64,000 bases of DNA from the NCBI GenBank assembly GCA_037974335.1, contig CM075760.1:66517477-66581476 (forward strand). The letters are read 5' to 3'. The DNA comes from Prionace glauca. Its lineage: Eukaryota; Chordata; Chondrichthyes; Carcharhiniformes; Carcharhinidae. The notes beneath the pieces were generated by a model. It had not been told where the DNA came from. It searched no databases and was given only the letters and a program-made list of their open reading frames with translations. The position numbers and the translations under genes are program-made. Every line of letters begins with the position of its first letter. The first letter of the stretch is position 1. This document shows positions 1 through 9,709 of the stretch, in pieces.

Positions 1-180
1 GAGTGAATGTGAGAGGACCGAGGTTAGAGTGTGAGAGAGGTGGAAGGTAAGTGTGAGTGAATGCCTGGAGAGAAAGAGCAACATTCAGTGAATGTGAAAG
101 AGATGAGGGGTGTTAAATATCGAGTTTCTGAGAGAGAGATGTTAAGTGAGCGAATGTCTGAAAGAGAGGAGAACAGGTTC
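1..180. repeat. Purine-rich low-complexity stretch (GAGTGAATG-like)
   Basis: The first 180 bases are dominated by GAGTGAATGTGAGAG-like words in an irregular repeat. A short reading frame runs through it but has a biased composition and no recognisable domain. It is most likely the degenerate edge of a simple repeat that starts outside the window. Confidence 0.45.
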
Positions 181-439
181 ACTTACCTAGGGATCACTGA
201 CAATGATCAAAATAAGGAGATGACCCAGAAAACTACCAACAGGAAACTTCAGCTAAACACATCACTCATTCTTAAATGGTCAGTCAGGACTCTGATGCTG
301 TTCAGCTTCTCTCTGTTCTGTTTATAATGGTTAAAGGCTATTAGGAGTGATGCTTATTTAAAACGATAGTGTGTGGGAAGCACACATCATCAAAACTGAG
401 AATTCTTGGACACATACTGCAGATCTTTCTCTATTCATC

Positions 440-760
440 TGGGAATCAAAATTGTTGTCTAATTGTCCCAGCAGTTACCAGGCTCCTTTGAACTTCTCCA
501 GCTGCTTTGTTAATGCAGACTTCAACCAATTTATTTTAAGCCAGTTTCTGTTCAATAAACCATGACTGACACACACATTAAAATGTTTCAGACTTTTTTG
601 CATTTTTAGTCTGGAAACCTAAACCTGCCGTTTCATTCTCAGTCAGGAACAGATCCCAGTTTTACACCAATCTTTGACAGCATGTTTCCAGCGTTCACCA
701 TTGTTCTTCCTGACTCTAAACACAGTTGTAAAGGAGCTTCTGTTCCACGTCCAGAGGCTC
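440..760. repeat. Non-coding block duplicated at 23030-23375
   Basis: Two segments here (about 450-560 and 600-760) match two segments at 23285-23375 and 23030-23170, but in swapped order. Shared words include CAGGAACAGATCCCAGTTTT and GTCCCAGC.GTTA.CAGGCTCC. No coding potential is visible. It may be an unnamed interspersed repeat or a remnant of duplicated ZNF-unit flank. Confidence 0.5.
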
Positions 761-811
761 TGAACATTGGAAAAGAGCGACTGGGACACATTTCTTACAT
801 ACTTCAGGATT

Positions 812-880
812 CAGCGAGGCAGCCTCCACCACTTCAACGGGCAGAGAATTCCAGAGATTCACCACCCTTTGAGTAAAGTG
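812..880 (-). mobile_element. CR1-clade LINE fragment
   Basis: A short piece matches the part of the local CR1-like LINE that encodes the NLWNSLPVEVVEAAS peptide on the reverse strand. It lacks both ends. The bases around it (560-810 and 880-1148) hold no gene I can recognise. Confidence 0.7.
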
Positions 881-1148
881 GGGACTCCGCTGTCAGGGAA
901 AAGTGACGAGAAAGATCAAAGTGTTGAGTGTTCCTCTTAGCGTGACCATGAAGGACTGTGTCAAGAATGAAGTTCTGTTTACTGTATGATCTTCCCTCAG
1001 ACTGCCCTTTCTGAGCTGCAGCCTGGTGATGTTGAACACTCAAATGGAAAAGACAAAAATCTACAACAATAATTCCATCAAATGTCTATTTCACATTTAT
1101 TCAGAATATCAAACCTCAATAGAAGAAAAAAGTCAGAGTGAACATAAT

Positions 1149-2297
1149 TCAGTCCTGGGTATGATTAACAGCATCAATATGTGTAGAATCCAAACCTTGC
1201 AATCTCTTGTGAACTCGCTGGTGTGTTAGCTGGTGGGATGACTGAATAAATCCCTTTCCACAGACACTACAGGTGAACGGCCTCTCCCCAGTGTGAACTC
1301 GCTGGTGTTTCAGAAGATAAGATAAATGAGAAAATCCCTTCCCACATACAGAGCAGGTAAATGGCTTCTCCTCACTGTGAACTCTCTGATGTGTCAGCAG
1401 GTTGGATGACTGACTGAATCCTTTCCCACACATGGAGCAGGTGAATGGCCTCTTCCCAGTGTGAACTCGCTGGTGATTCAATAGGTTGGATGAACGAGTG
1501 AATCCCTTCCCACACACGGAGCAAGTGAATGGCCTCTCCTCACTGTGAACCTGCTGGTGAGTCAGAAGATTGTATGAACGGGTGAATCCCTTCCCACATT
1601 CAGAGCAGGTGAACGGCCGATCCCCTGTGTGGAGCTGCTGGTGTATCAGAAGATTGGATGAATTAATGAATCCCTTCCCACAGTCTGAGCAGGTGAAGGG
1701 CCTCTCCCCAGTGTGAATTCTCTGGTGGTTCAGTCGGGCAGATGGACGGCTGAATCCCTTCCCACACACACAGCAGGTGAATGGCCTCTCCCCAGTGTGA
1801 GTATATTGGTGTGTTAGCAGATCCTTTTTATTTTTAAAGCTCTTCTCACAGTCAGAACAATTAAAAAGTTTGTTGTCAGAGTGAACAAGTTGATGTGTCT
1901 GCAGGTGGGATGACTGAATGAATCCTTTCCCACACACAGAGCAGGTGAACGGTCTCTCCCCAGTGTGAATGCGTTGGTGTGTCAGCAGATCTTTTTCGCA
2001 TTTAAAACTCTTCTCACAGTCAGAACATCTGAACAGTCTCTCATCAGTGTGAACAAGTTGGTGTGTCACAATGTGAGATGAGCGAGTGAATGTCTTCCCA
2101 CACACAGGACAGGTGAACGGCCTCTCCCCAGTGTGAACTCGATGGTGTGTCAGAAGGTTGTATGAATGAGTGAATCCTTTCCCACAGACGGAGCAGGTGA
2201 ATGGTCTCTCCCCAGTGTGACTGCGCCGATGAACTTCCAATTGTGATGGGAAACCGAATCCCTTCCCGCACTCCATACATTTCCATGGTTTCTCCAT
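1149..2297 (-). CDS. C2H2 zinc-finger protein, 13 fingers
   Basis: A predicted nuclear sequence-specific DNA-binding protein of about 382 residues. It has 13 consecutive C2H2 fingers (C-X2-C-X12-H-X3-H) joined by TGERPF-type linkers, and a short tail ending DAVNHTQD. Fingers 4 and 6 are a divergent type (CSDCEKSFK) that alternates with CGKGF-type fingers, suggesting duplication of a two-finger block. I chose the ATG at 2297 because it begins MEKPWKC, the start shared by most paralogs here; the frame is open further up to 2363 but only with non-ATG codons. The whole array is in one exon whose acceptor is at 2654-2657 on the reverse strand. The likely promoter and first exon lie at 2951-3480, leaving an intron of only about 300 bases. 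No KRAB or other effector domain is seen, so repressor or activator function is unknown. Confidence 0.85.
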   Translation of the reverse strand: MEKPWKCMECGKGFGFPSQLEVHRRSHTGERPFTCSVCGKGFTHSYNLLTHHRVHTGERPFTCPVCGKTFTRSSHIVTHQLVHTDERLFRCSDCEKSFKCEKDLLTHQRIHTGERPFTCSVCGKGFIQSSHLQTHQLVHSDNKLFNCSDCEKSFKNKKDLLTHQYTHTGERPFTCCVCGKGFSRPSARLNHQRIHTGERPFTCSDCGKGFINSSNLLIHQQLHTGDRPFTCSECGKGFTRSYNLLTHQQVHSEERPFTCSVCGKGFTRSSNLLNHQRVHTGKRPFTCSMCGKGFSQSSNLLTHQRVHSEEKPFTCSVCGKGFSHLSYLLKHQRVHTGERPFTCSVCGKGFIQSSHQLTHQRVHKRLQGLDSTHIDAVNHTQD

Positions 2298-2653
2298 GGT
2301 GCTGGTGCTCTTGTGTTTCTCTAGGGTGGATGAACAGTTGAAGCCTTGCCCACACACACACACATGTATATAGTTTCTCCCTGCTGTGAATGGTGTGATG
2401 ATTTTTCAGGCTGTGAAACTGGTTAAAGCTCTTTCTACAGTCAGTTCACTGGACCATTCTCACTCGGGTGCGTGTTTGTCCCGATGCTTTTCTGGTCACA
2501 CTATGTTTAAAATCTTTGCCCCCAGAATAGACAAACATTTTTCCTTTCATATTCAAAAGCTGATGATATTCAGCTCCTGATGAATCAAATGGCTTTGTCA
2601 GACGTGATGTTCAGTTTGCGTTTTCCATCTGCCAATCCTCCACTTCCAATATC
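2298..2653 (-). other. Terminal-exon leader with a degenerate first finger
   Basis: On the reverse strand the exon starts right after TTTTACAG at 2654. The leader resembles those of the other ZNF units: a CTGACTG..AAAGAGCTTTAACCAGTT..CACAGCCTG segment encodes a finger-like peptide, followed by KLYTC. A (TG)n run at 2351-2365 throws KLYTC out of frame with the GQGF finger that follows. Stops upstream suggest that the leader is now 5' UTR. Confidence 0.6.
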
Positions 2654-2939
2654 CTGTAAAAAGTTGAGAAAAGTCATCACCGTCAGTCCAGGATAGAAAT
2701 TCTGAACAAACGATTCTAGTTTCTCTGCAACATGTTTTCCTCACCTGTTCTCCCAAATCTGTAATTCCCCACCCCACAGACTCTCCCCCCTCCCTGGCTG
2801 AAATCCAAATCTATCTCACCATCTCCACCATTTCTTTCCTCCACTCCCAGTTTTCTCCCTCCCTCTTTTCTGTCTGGGTTCAGTTCTCCAGCTCCTGTCT
2901 GCAGACTGACAATAAAACCAATGGGTCTTATTGGGGGTG

Positions 2940-3480
2940 AATCCTCCCCCTCACCTCCCAGGGTTTTCTTCCTTCCCAGAGATCAGAGTCCTCACTGATT
3001 TGAGGCCAAAGTGTAACCTCTTATTTATTGTCCCCCTCCCCCATCCTCTGATGTGAACCATCCTCCAGTGGCTGAGCCAGGATGGGGCCGTTAACCTGGG
3101 TCTGTTCCCGGGAGGGAGGGAGGGAGAAGCCCCGCAGCTGCAAACCAGGGAGCTGACAATGATTCTGAAGGGTTTGCGGATCCACAAAGTGTTTCCAGAC
3201 CCGCCCAGCCACCGCCTAACGCTGACTCCGCTTCTCCGGGACAAACAAGCGCTAATGACAACAATGACACTGCGCACGCTCCACATCACAAAAGCCCAGG
3301 CACTGATTGACGGTGGCTCCGGACCAATAGGAAGAGAGGGGAGGGCCTGGAGGACTGAGCGGAGGAAGGGGCTGGTCCTCCAACCAATCGGAGTGAATGA
3401 GGGGCGGGGCTGGAGGATCGAGCTGGAGCGGCTGGTCCTCCAACCAATCAGAGTGAAAGAGGGGGCGTGACCTGAAGCAT
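2940..3480 (-). promoter_or_regulatory. CCAAT-rich ZNF promoter and first exon
   Basis: The region holds several CCAAT boxes (near 3325, 3384 and 3444), repeated GGTCCTCCAACCAATC words, GGGGCGGGGC GC boxes and a TGCGCA NRF1-like core near 3272. Read on the reverse strand it continues into a first-exon-like segment ending in GGGAG|GTGAGG, a plausible donor near 2950. The same segment recurs on the forward strand at 41950-42290, at high identity by eye. It is the natural promoter for the reverse ZNF at 1149-2297. The other side may also be active, since such modules sit between divergent units elsewhere in the window. Confidence 0.7.
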
Positions 3481-3757
3481 GCGCATTGCGGGTAAAGGCG
3501 ATGGATGGACAATTTTAATTTGGAAGCGAGATCGATACGAGGTAGAGGGTGACGTGCGGGGAACGATAAATACGACGGGTAGGTGGAGAGGCTTCTTAAA
3601 CATGCTGTTCAAACCCAAACCCCGAAAAGAACTTTCCGGTCCCCCCCCCGTTTGTACCAAATGAAGCCGCAGTTTGTAGTGTTGGACCCGGGCTGACTGC
3701 CGCCATTGAGGCTGAATGTGGGAGGCCGGCAGGGATAGTGAATGGAGAGTGAAGCCC

Positions 3758-3848
3758 TGACGTCACAATGGAATGGGTGAGAGTGTGGCGTCACAATGGA
3801 AGCGGCTGAGTGTGATGTCACAGTGGAATGGGTGAGTGTGTGACGTCA
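3758..3848. promoter_or_regulatory. Four-copy CRE-like site array
   Basis: TGACGTCA (3758-3765), TGGCGTCA (3786-3793), TGATGTCA (3813-3820) and TGACGTCA (3841-3848) occur 28, 27 and 28 bases apart inside a tandem repeat containing GAATGGGTGAG. TGACGTCA is the known CREB/ATF site. The array sits about 300 bases outside the CCAAT promoter. Binding is inferred. Confidence 0.6.
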
Positions 3849-3917
3849 CAACGGGTGAGGTCTCCAGATGAGTTGAGACTTGGGTGGATTCGGGTGATGG
3901 CACTGACATAACAAAGA

Positions 3918-4165
3918 ACAGTAAAAAGTCTGACAACACCAGGTTTTAGTCCAACCGATTTATTTGATAATATTCTCACAAGCTTTCGAGGGGGCTGCCT
4001 CTTCGTCAGGTGAATGGAGAGTCAGAACTCTCCATTCACCTGACGAAGAGGCAGCCCCCTCGAAAGCTTGTGAGAATATTATCAAATAAATCGGTTGGAC
4101 TAAAACCTGGTGTTGTCAGACTTTTTACTGTGTTTACGCCAGTCCAACGCCGGCATACCCACATC
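3918..4165. mobile_element. Penelope-like element 3' end as a perfect palindrome
   Basis: Two 105-base arms (3918-4022 and 4027-4131) are exact reverse complements with a 4-base loop CAGA. The right arm runs on to CCCACATC at 4165. Each arm is the 3' untranslated end of the family that at 26948-27530 follows a GIY-YIG-like coding end. The 13-base word ATAACAAAGAACA is found at both 3908-3920 and 4166-4178, so the fold-back seems to have entered as one unit, into the 3' end of the composite SINE at 4166-4610. Confidence 0.8.
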
Positions 4166-4610
4166 ATAACAAAGAACAACACAGCACGGGAAACAGGCCC
4201 TTTGGCCCAATGAGCCCGCGCCGCCATCCCATTGTCAGTGACCTACTCATGATTTTAGTCTATGCCTAATGTGTGAGGATCAGGGAGGTCCAATATAGGG
4301 ACAATTTGTTACCCAATCAATCAGCCTAAAAGCACATTTTTGGGATGTGGGAGGAAACCGGAGCACCCGGAGGAAACCCACGCAACCATGGGGAGAACGC
4401 GCAAACTCCCACAGACACAGGCCCAAATCCATGTGTCCGCATAGCAACAGAGAAAGTCTCTTAGCTGTCATGTTGCCCTTGAGATGGTCCAGTTTAAGCA
4501 CACCAACGACATGAAGCAGTAGGCAACTCCCGAAGCAACATCCAAGAGCAGCCCACCACAACCTGCCACATGCACGTCCCTTGCTGGACTTAAATGCCTG
4601 TGGAGACAAA
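4166..4610 (-). mobile_element. Composite SINE-like element, reverse
   Basis: Read in reverse this contains the shared SINE core (GTTTCCTCCGGGTGCTCCGG type) and ends in a LINE-like tail, GGGCCTGTTTCCCGTGCTGTG. The same family occurs at 63530-63995 and, shortened, at 24553-24785. Its 3' tip was split by the palindrome at 3918-4165. Confidence 0.65.
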
Positions 4611-4669
4611 GATTCATTATTAAAAAGACTCTACATCCCTGAGGCTAAAACTGAATCCCAAGCCTACAA

Positions 4670-4968
4670 TGTTTAGTAAGGCCTGCTATATCCCCCTATA
4701 TGTAGACCGCTCATGTGGCTGTCCAAGTGACTCTTAAACAACCCTAGCGTGCCTGCTTCCACCACCTTACTCGGCAGTGCATTCCACATCCCCACTACCC
4801 TTTGCGTGAAAAACTGCCCTGTAATATTAGTCTTATACCTAGCCCCCCTCACCCTCGTTCTATCCATTTCTAATAGCGGAAAAAGCTTACCACCATTTAC
4901 TCTATCTATCCCCTTCATAATCTTATAAACCTCTATTAGATCCCCCCTCAGCCGACGACTCTCAAGGC
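4670..4968 (-). mobile_element. CR1-clade LINE 3' fragment
   Basis: The reverse strand encodes a decayed peptide matching the CR1-like RT tail: RLRGDLIEVYKIMKG then FFTQRVVGMWNALPSKVVEA. The copy is truncated at its 5' end and abuts a SINE at 4970. Confidence 0.75.
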
Positions 4969-4969
4969 C

Positions 4970-5248
4970 CGGTGGCATAGTGGTTACCACAGCTGCCTAA
5001 CAGTGCCAGGTGGAATTCTGGCCTCGGGGCACTATGAGGAGTTTGCACATTCTCCTTGTGGCTGTGTGGGTTTTCTCCAGGTGCTCCAGTTTCCTCCCAT
5101 AGTCCAAAGATGTGCAGGCTAAATTAACCCTTGGCATCAACAGGATTAACAAGGTAAATACATAGGATAAATGGGGATGATAGGGTTTGGATGGGATTGT
5201 TGTCAGTGCAGGCTCGATGGGCCAAATGGCCTCCTCACACTAGGTTTT
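4970..5248 (+). mobile_element. tRNA-derived SINE
   Basis: A tRNA-like head (GGTGGCATAGTGGTTA, A-box-like) is followed by a degenerate B-box region, the core TTTGCACATTCTCC...TTTTCTCCAGGTGCTCC, and a tail GGCTCGATGGGCCAAATGGCC shared with local LINEs. It is moderately diverged. Confidence 0.7.
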
Positions 5249-5249
5249 C

Positions 5250-5600
5250 AATGAATGAAGACAGAAATAGGCAGTCTTGATGATATGTGGATATGTGGCT
5301 GGGAGCTCCTCCTAGAGTGAAATATTTCACCAGGGTTGTGAACAGCCTAGTTCAGCCTCAGACAGTTGCCAGGAAGCAGAATAGAGTTGCTGGTGATGAA
5401 GTGGAGTTTGTGATGGGGACTGAACACAATGGGTTCAGTCTTCCCAGTATTGAAAGAAATTTCTGTTCATTAATACTGGCTATCAGACAAGTCAAGACAT
5501 GAGTTGGAGGGGAACTTGGAGTTGATGATGTTCACATCTACCTGCTATCTTCATCCTTTGAGATGGTGGAGGTTGAGGGTTTGGGAGATTCTGTCAGTGT
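5250..5600 (-). mobile_element. L2-clade LINE reverse-transcriptase fragment
   Basis: The reverse strand reads, with stops, as DLSDSQY..TEISFNTGKTEPIVF, matching the L2 family pattern WMSxNFLxLNxxKTE. The same fragment with the same limits lies at 28905-29265, upstream of the paralogous ZNF at 29634, so it was there before the two units duplicated. Confidence 0.65.
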
Positions 5601-5944
5601 TCTCATTGAGTTGCAGATGTATAAAATCCCTCTCCTTCATCCCCGATCTCTCCTATTTCTCTGTTTTTTTCTCTAGTGCCCAGACTGGATGGCAGGTTCC
5701 CTTCCCTGAAGGACATAAGGAAATCAATTGGGTTTTTTGACAATCCAGCAGTTTTCATAGTCACCTTTTCCCAGTGCCATTCCCACAAATTACCAGATTC
5801 TTTCAGCTCAATTTCACAACTTGCCATTGTGTTTTTGTGGGTTCACTCTCACTTCCTTTTTCTATTTGAAATCAATTTCACAGGATATTAGAAGAGGAGG
5901 TTTTGCAGTTTGGAAACTGAAACCAAGCTTGGTATCAGCACCTT

Positions 5945-7294
5945 ATGGAGCCAGCCAATTTATTGCAATCTGAATATCAATGTGTTTTGAACATGGAAGA
6001 AAATAGCACCATTCACAGTGGAGAGAAACTATACACGTGTTCTGTGTGTGTACAAGACTTCAGCCAATCATCTGACCTTTTGGAACACAATTGCAGTCAC
6101 AACAGAGAGAAACTGTTGTGGAAATGTGGGGACTGTGAGAAGGGATTCGAATCCCCATCCTTGCTGGAAATTCATCTACGTAGTCACACTGGGGAGAGGC
6201 CATTCACCTGCTCCCAGTGTGGGAAAGGATTCACTCAGTCATCCAGCTTACATATTCACCAGAGGACTCACACTGAGGAGAGGCCATTCACCTGCTCTGC
6301 GTGTGGGAAGGTATTCAATCGGTCATTCAGCCTAGCCTTGCACAAGCGAACTCACACGGGGGAGAAACCGTTCACCTGCTCTGTGTGTGGGAAGAGATTC
6401 AATCAGTCATCAAACCTAGCAAAGCACCAGCGAATTCACAGTGAGGAGAGACCATTCACCTGCTCTGTGTGTGGGAAGGGCTTCAAAGCATCATCCATGC
6501 TAACAAAACACCACCGCGTTCACAATGGGGAGAGGCCATTCAGCTGTTCTCAATGTGGGAGGAGATTCGCGCTCTCAGCCAACCTGCTGACACACCAGCG
6601 AATTCACACTGGGGAGAGGCCATTCATCTGCTCCCAGTGTGGGAAAGGATTCACTCAGTCATCCAGTTTACATATACACCAGAGGACCCACACTGGGGAG
6701 AGACCATTCACCTGTTCTGTGTGTGGGAAGGCATTCAGTCAGTCATCTAACCTAACATTACACCAGCAAGTTCACACTGGGGAAAAGCCATTCACTTGCT
6801 CCCAGCGTGGGAAGGGATTTGCTCGCTCATCCAACCTCCTGATACACCTGCGAGTTCACACTGGGGAGAGGCCGTTAACTTGCTCCCAGTGTCGGAAGCG
6901 ATTCACTGACTCATCTCACCTGCTGGCACACCAGCGAACTCACACCGGGGAGAAGCCTTTCATCTGCTCCCAGTGTGGGAAGGGATTTGCACACTCAGGC
7001 AATCTGTGGACACACCAGCGAGTTCACACTGGGGAGAAACCATTCATCTGTTCCCAGTGTGGGAAGGGATTCAGTCAATCATCCAACCTAGCAATACACC
7101 AACGGATTCACACTGGGGAGAGGATGTTCACTTGTTCCCAATGTGGGAAGGGCTTTGCTCACTCACACACACTGCAGGCTCACCAACGAGTTCACAGTGG
7201 AGAGAAGCCATTCACTTGCTCTGTGTGTGGGAAGGAATTCAGTCAGTCATCAAATCTATTGAAACACCAGCGAATTCACAAGGAACTATTGTGA
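5945..7294 (+). CDS. C2H2 zinc-finger protein, 15 fingers
   Basis: A predicted nuclear DNA-binding protein of up to 449 residues. The frame opens at ATG 5945; the paralog at 29634 starts at the position equivalent to ATG 5993 (MEENSTI), so that second ATG may be the true start. The exon begins after TTTCACAG at 5883. Fifteen fingers follow with TGERPF/TGEKPF linkers. Finger 1 is atypical (CSVCVQDF) and finger 10 has lost its second cysteine (CSQRGKGF, near 6807), so it probably does not bind zinc. Fingers 3 and 8 have the same recognition helix (TQSSSLHI) and lie exactly 420 bases (five fingers) apart, a sign of internal duplication. The array ends KHQRIHKELL. Upstream DNA from 5250 matches 28905-29630, so this gene and the 29634 gene are segmental duplicates. 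No effector domain is visible. Confidence 0.88.
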   Translation: MEPANLLQSEYQCVLNMEENSTIHSGEKLYTCSVCVQDFSQSSDLLEHNCSHNREKLLWKCGDCEKGFESPSLLEIHLRSHTGERPFTCSQCGKGFTQSSSLHIHQRTHTEERPFTCSACGKVFNRSFSLALHKRTHTGEKPFTCSVCGKRFNQSSNLAKHQRIHSEERPFTCSVCGKGFKASSMLTKHHRVHNGERPFSCSQCGRRFALSANLLTHQRIHTGERPFICSQCGKGFTQSSSLHIHQRTHTGERPFTCSVCGKAFSQSSNLTLHQQVHTGEKPFTCSQRGKGFARSSNLLIHLRVHTGERPLTCSQCRKRFTDSSHLLAHQRTHTGEKPFICSQCGKGFAHSGNLWTHQRVHTGEKPFICSQCGKGFSQSSNLAIHQRIHTGERMFTCSQCGKGFAHSHTLQAHQRVHSGEKPFTCSVCGKEFSQSSNLLKHQRIHKELL

Positions 7295-7379
7295 TTGAAT
7301 TTTGCTGTGAATCATATTCATTCTGAACCATGGCCATTTCAGTCTGGTTCTGCTGAATTGAACAGCGACTCCAGCCCTG

Positions 7380-7800
7380 CTATCGGTGTTAATATAGTTC
7401 GTCTGAGAATGGGAGAATTTGGGATCAGGAAACTCAAACAAAACCTCAGATCAGGATTGGATGGAGCCACACAATTTATCGTAAGCTAAACAGTGGAGAA
7501 TTCTGAACCTGGAAGGAAACAACACCATTCACAACCACAGTCACAATAGGGAGAAACCGTGGAAATGTGGAGACTGTGAAGAGAGACTCAGTTACTTGTC
7601 AGAGCTAGAAACTCAGCAATGCACTCACACTGGGGGGAGGCCATTCATCCGCTCTGAGTGTGGGAATGGATTCACTCAGTCTTCTGACTACACACCAGTG
7701 AGTTCAGACTGGGGAGAAACCATTCAACTGCCCTGAGTCAGAAGAGATTCAGTCGGCCATCCACACTGCTGAGTCACCAGTGAGTTTACAACTAACCACA
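7380..7800 (+). pseudogene. Decayed C2H2 zinc-finger unit
   Basis: A degraded terminal exon: AGAATGGGAGAATTTGGGAT leader-like sequence, then [11 protein letters not shown]-like coding followed by fingers in shifting frames (RPFIRSECGNGFTQSS) to about 7790. The frame breaks several times. A similar relic follows the paralogous gene at 29634 (30590 onwards), so the upstream gene and this relic duplicated together. Confidence 0.75.
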
Positions 7801-7879
7801 GTGATTGGATTTATCTGTTAATCACATCAAGGACTGAGCTGTGTTCAGTGTAAGTGAACCGGCAAATGAGGTTAAGGGA

Positions 7880-9705
7880 CAGTCAATAGAGGTGCAGTGG
7901 CAGATATTGAAAGGGATATTTCAGGAAACCCAGAACAGATACAGATTCCAATGAGAAAGAAAAATTCCAAGAGGAGGATCCACCATCCGTGGTTCATTAC
8001 AAAAGTTAAAGATAGTATAAAACTTAAAGAAAAAAGCAAAGAATTGCACAAAGACGGGTGGCAGGTCAGAAAACTAGACAGAATATAAACAGCAAAGAAT
8101 GATAAAAAGATTAATAAGGAGAGAAGAATTCGAGTACGAGAGAAGGCCAGTTAGAAATATAAAGATAGAAAGTAATTGTTTCTCTGGATATTTAAATAAA
8201 AAAGAGCTAACAAAGTGAATGTTGGTCCAGGAGAAAGTGATCCTGGGGAATTAATAACAGAAAGTAAGGAGATGGAAGATGAATTCAACAGGCATTCTGC
8301 ATCAGTCTTCACTGTAGTTTAATACTCTATCCGATAGTATCGAGGATAGAAGTTATATCCTATCAGGGTGTGGAAGGGAGGGAGAAACTCAGGAAAACTG
8401 CTGTCACTTATGAAGTGGTACAGAGCAAATAGTTGGAATTGTGGGATGACAAATCCTGGGCCTTGATGTACAACAAAGAACAAAGAGGCTCTTAAAAGAA
8501 GTAGCTCGTAAACTAGAAGCAAAGTACTGTGGATACTGATAATCTTAATTGAAAACAGAAAATGCTGGAAAGACTCAGCAGGTCTGGCAGCATCAGTGGA
8601 GGGAGAAACAGAGTTGACGTTTTGAGGCCATGTGGCTGTTCTTCAGCTGAAGATGGGTAGAAATGACTGGTGAGATAGCTGATGCAATGTTTTTAATTTT
8701 CCAAAATTCTCTGGTTTTGGTGGAAGTTCCATTAGATTGGAAAGTAGCAAATGTAACTCCTTTATTCAAAAGAGAGAGGCAAAAAGCAGGAAACTACAGA
8801 ACAGTTAACATGTCATAGGAAAAATGTTAGAAGTTATTATTAAATATGTTACAGCATGGTAGTGAGAAAAAAGTCAGGCTATGAAGGAGAATCAACACAG
8901 TTTTGAGAAAGGGAAATCATATTCATTCTATTTTTTCAGTTCTTTGAAGGATTCACACGTGCTGTGGATAAAGGGGAACCAGACGTGCATAAAGGTGAAT
9001 GTACTGAGATTTCCAGAATGCATTTGTAAGCTACCACATCAAAGGTTATTGTGGAAAATAAAAACTCCTCATGGAGTGGGGGGGGCAGAATGGTAACATA
9101 TTGACACAGAAAGAAGATTGGCTAGTTAATAGGAAATGGTTGGCATAAATGGGTCTTTTTTCTAGTTGGCTGTATGTGATGAGTGGTGTGCCACAGGGAT
9201 CAATGCTGGGACCTCAACCTTTTTACCATTTGTCTCAATGGCTCCGATAAAGGAATTGAAGATATGGTTGTTAAATTTGCTGATGATATAAAGCTAGCTG
9301 GAAAAGTAAGTAATGAAAGGGATGTAAGGAGGCTATAAAGGGACATAGGTTAAGCAAGTGGGCAAAGAACCAGTAAATATAATATAAATGTGGACAAATG
9401 TGAAATTGTCCATTTTGGTAGGAAGAGTAAAAACGAAGTATATCATCAAAACAGTGAAGGATTCGGAGGGATCTGTGTATCTTTGTGCATGAATCACAAA
9501 AGGCAGGTCCAGCAAGTAATCAGGAAAATTAATAGAATGTTATTGTTTATTGTGAAAAGAATTAGTTACAAAAGAAGGGACGTTATTCGTCAGTTATACA
9601 GAACACTGGTGTGATCACAGTTGAAGTATTATTCATCTCCTTAAGGATGTAAATATGTAAGAAGCAGCTCAGAAAAGGTCCACTGCACTAATACCTGGGA
9701 TAGAT
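7880..9705 (+). mobile_element. Old CR1-clade LINE, RT region
   Basis: Successive pieces encode decayed LINE protein: near 8995, DFQNAF-type text ending KLPHQRLLWKI; near 9185, SGVPQGSMLGPQ; near 9275, FADDIKL; near 9395, DKCEIVHFGRKS; then HESQKAGP. These are the RT motifs and C-terminal tail of a CR1/Jockey-like LINE. Many stops show great age. An unrelated repeat lies at about 8545-8660. A homologous copy is at 30750-32260, also just downstream of a ZNF relic. Confidence 0.75.
8545..8660 (-). repeat. Unassigned interspersed repeat (AGACTCAGCAGGTCTGGCAG type)
   Basis: A short repeat with the word CAGCAGGTCTGGCAGCATC. Related copies are at 11130-11235, 13262-13340, 24990-25170, 53635-53735 and 58970-59050, in both orientations. 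I cannot assign it to a family. Confidence 0.55.
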
Positions 9706-9709
9706 GGCG

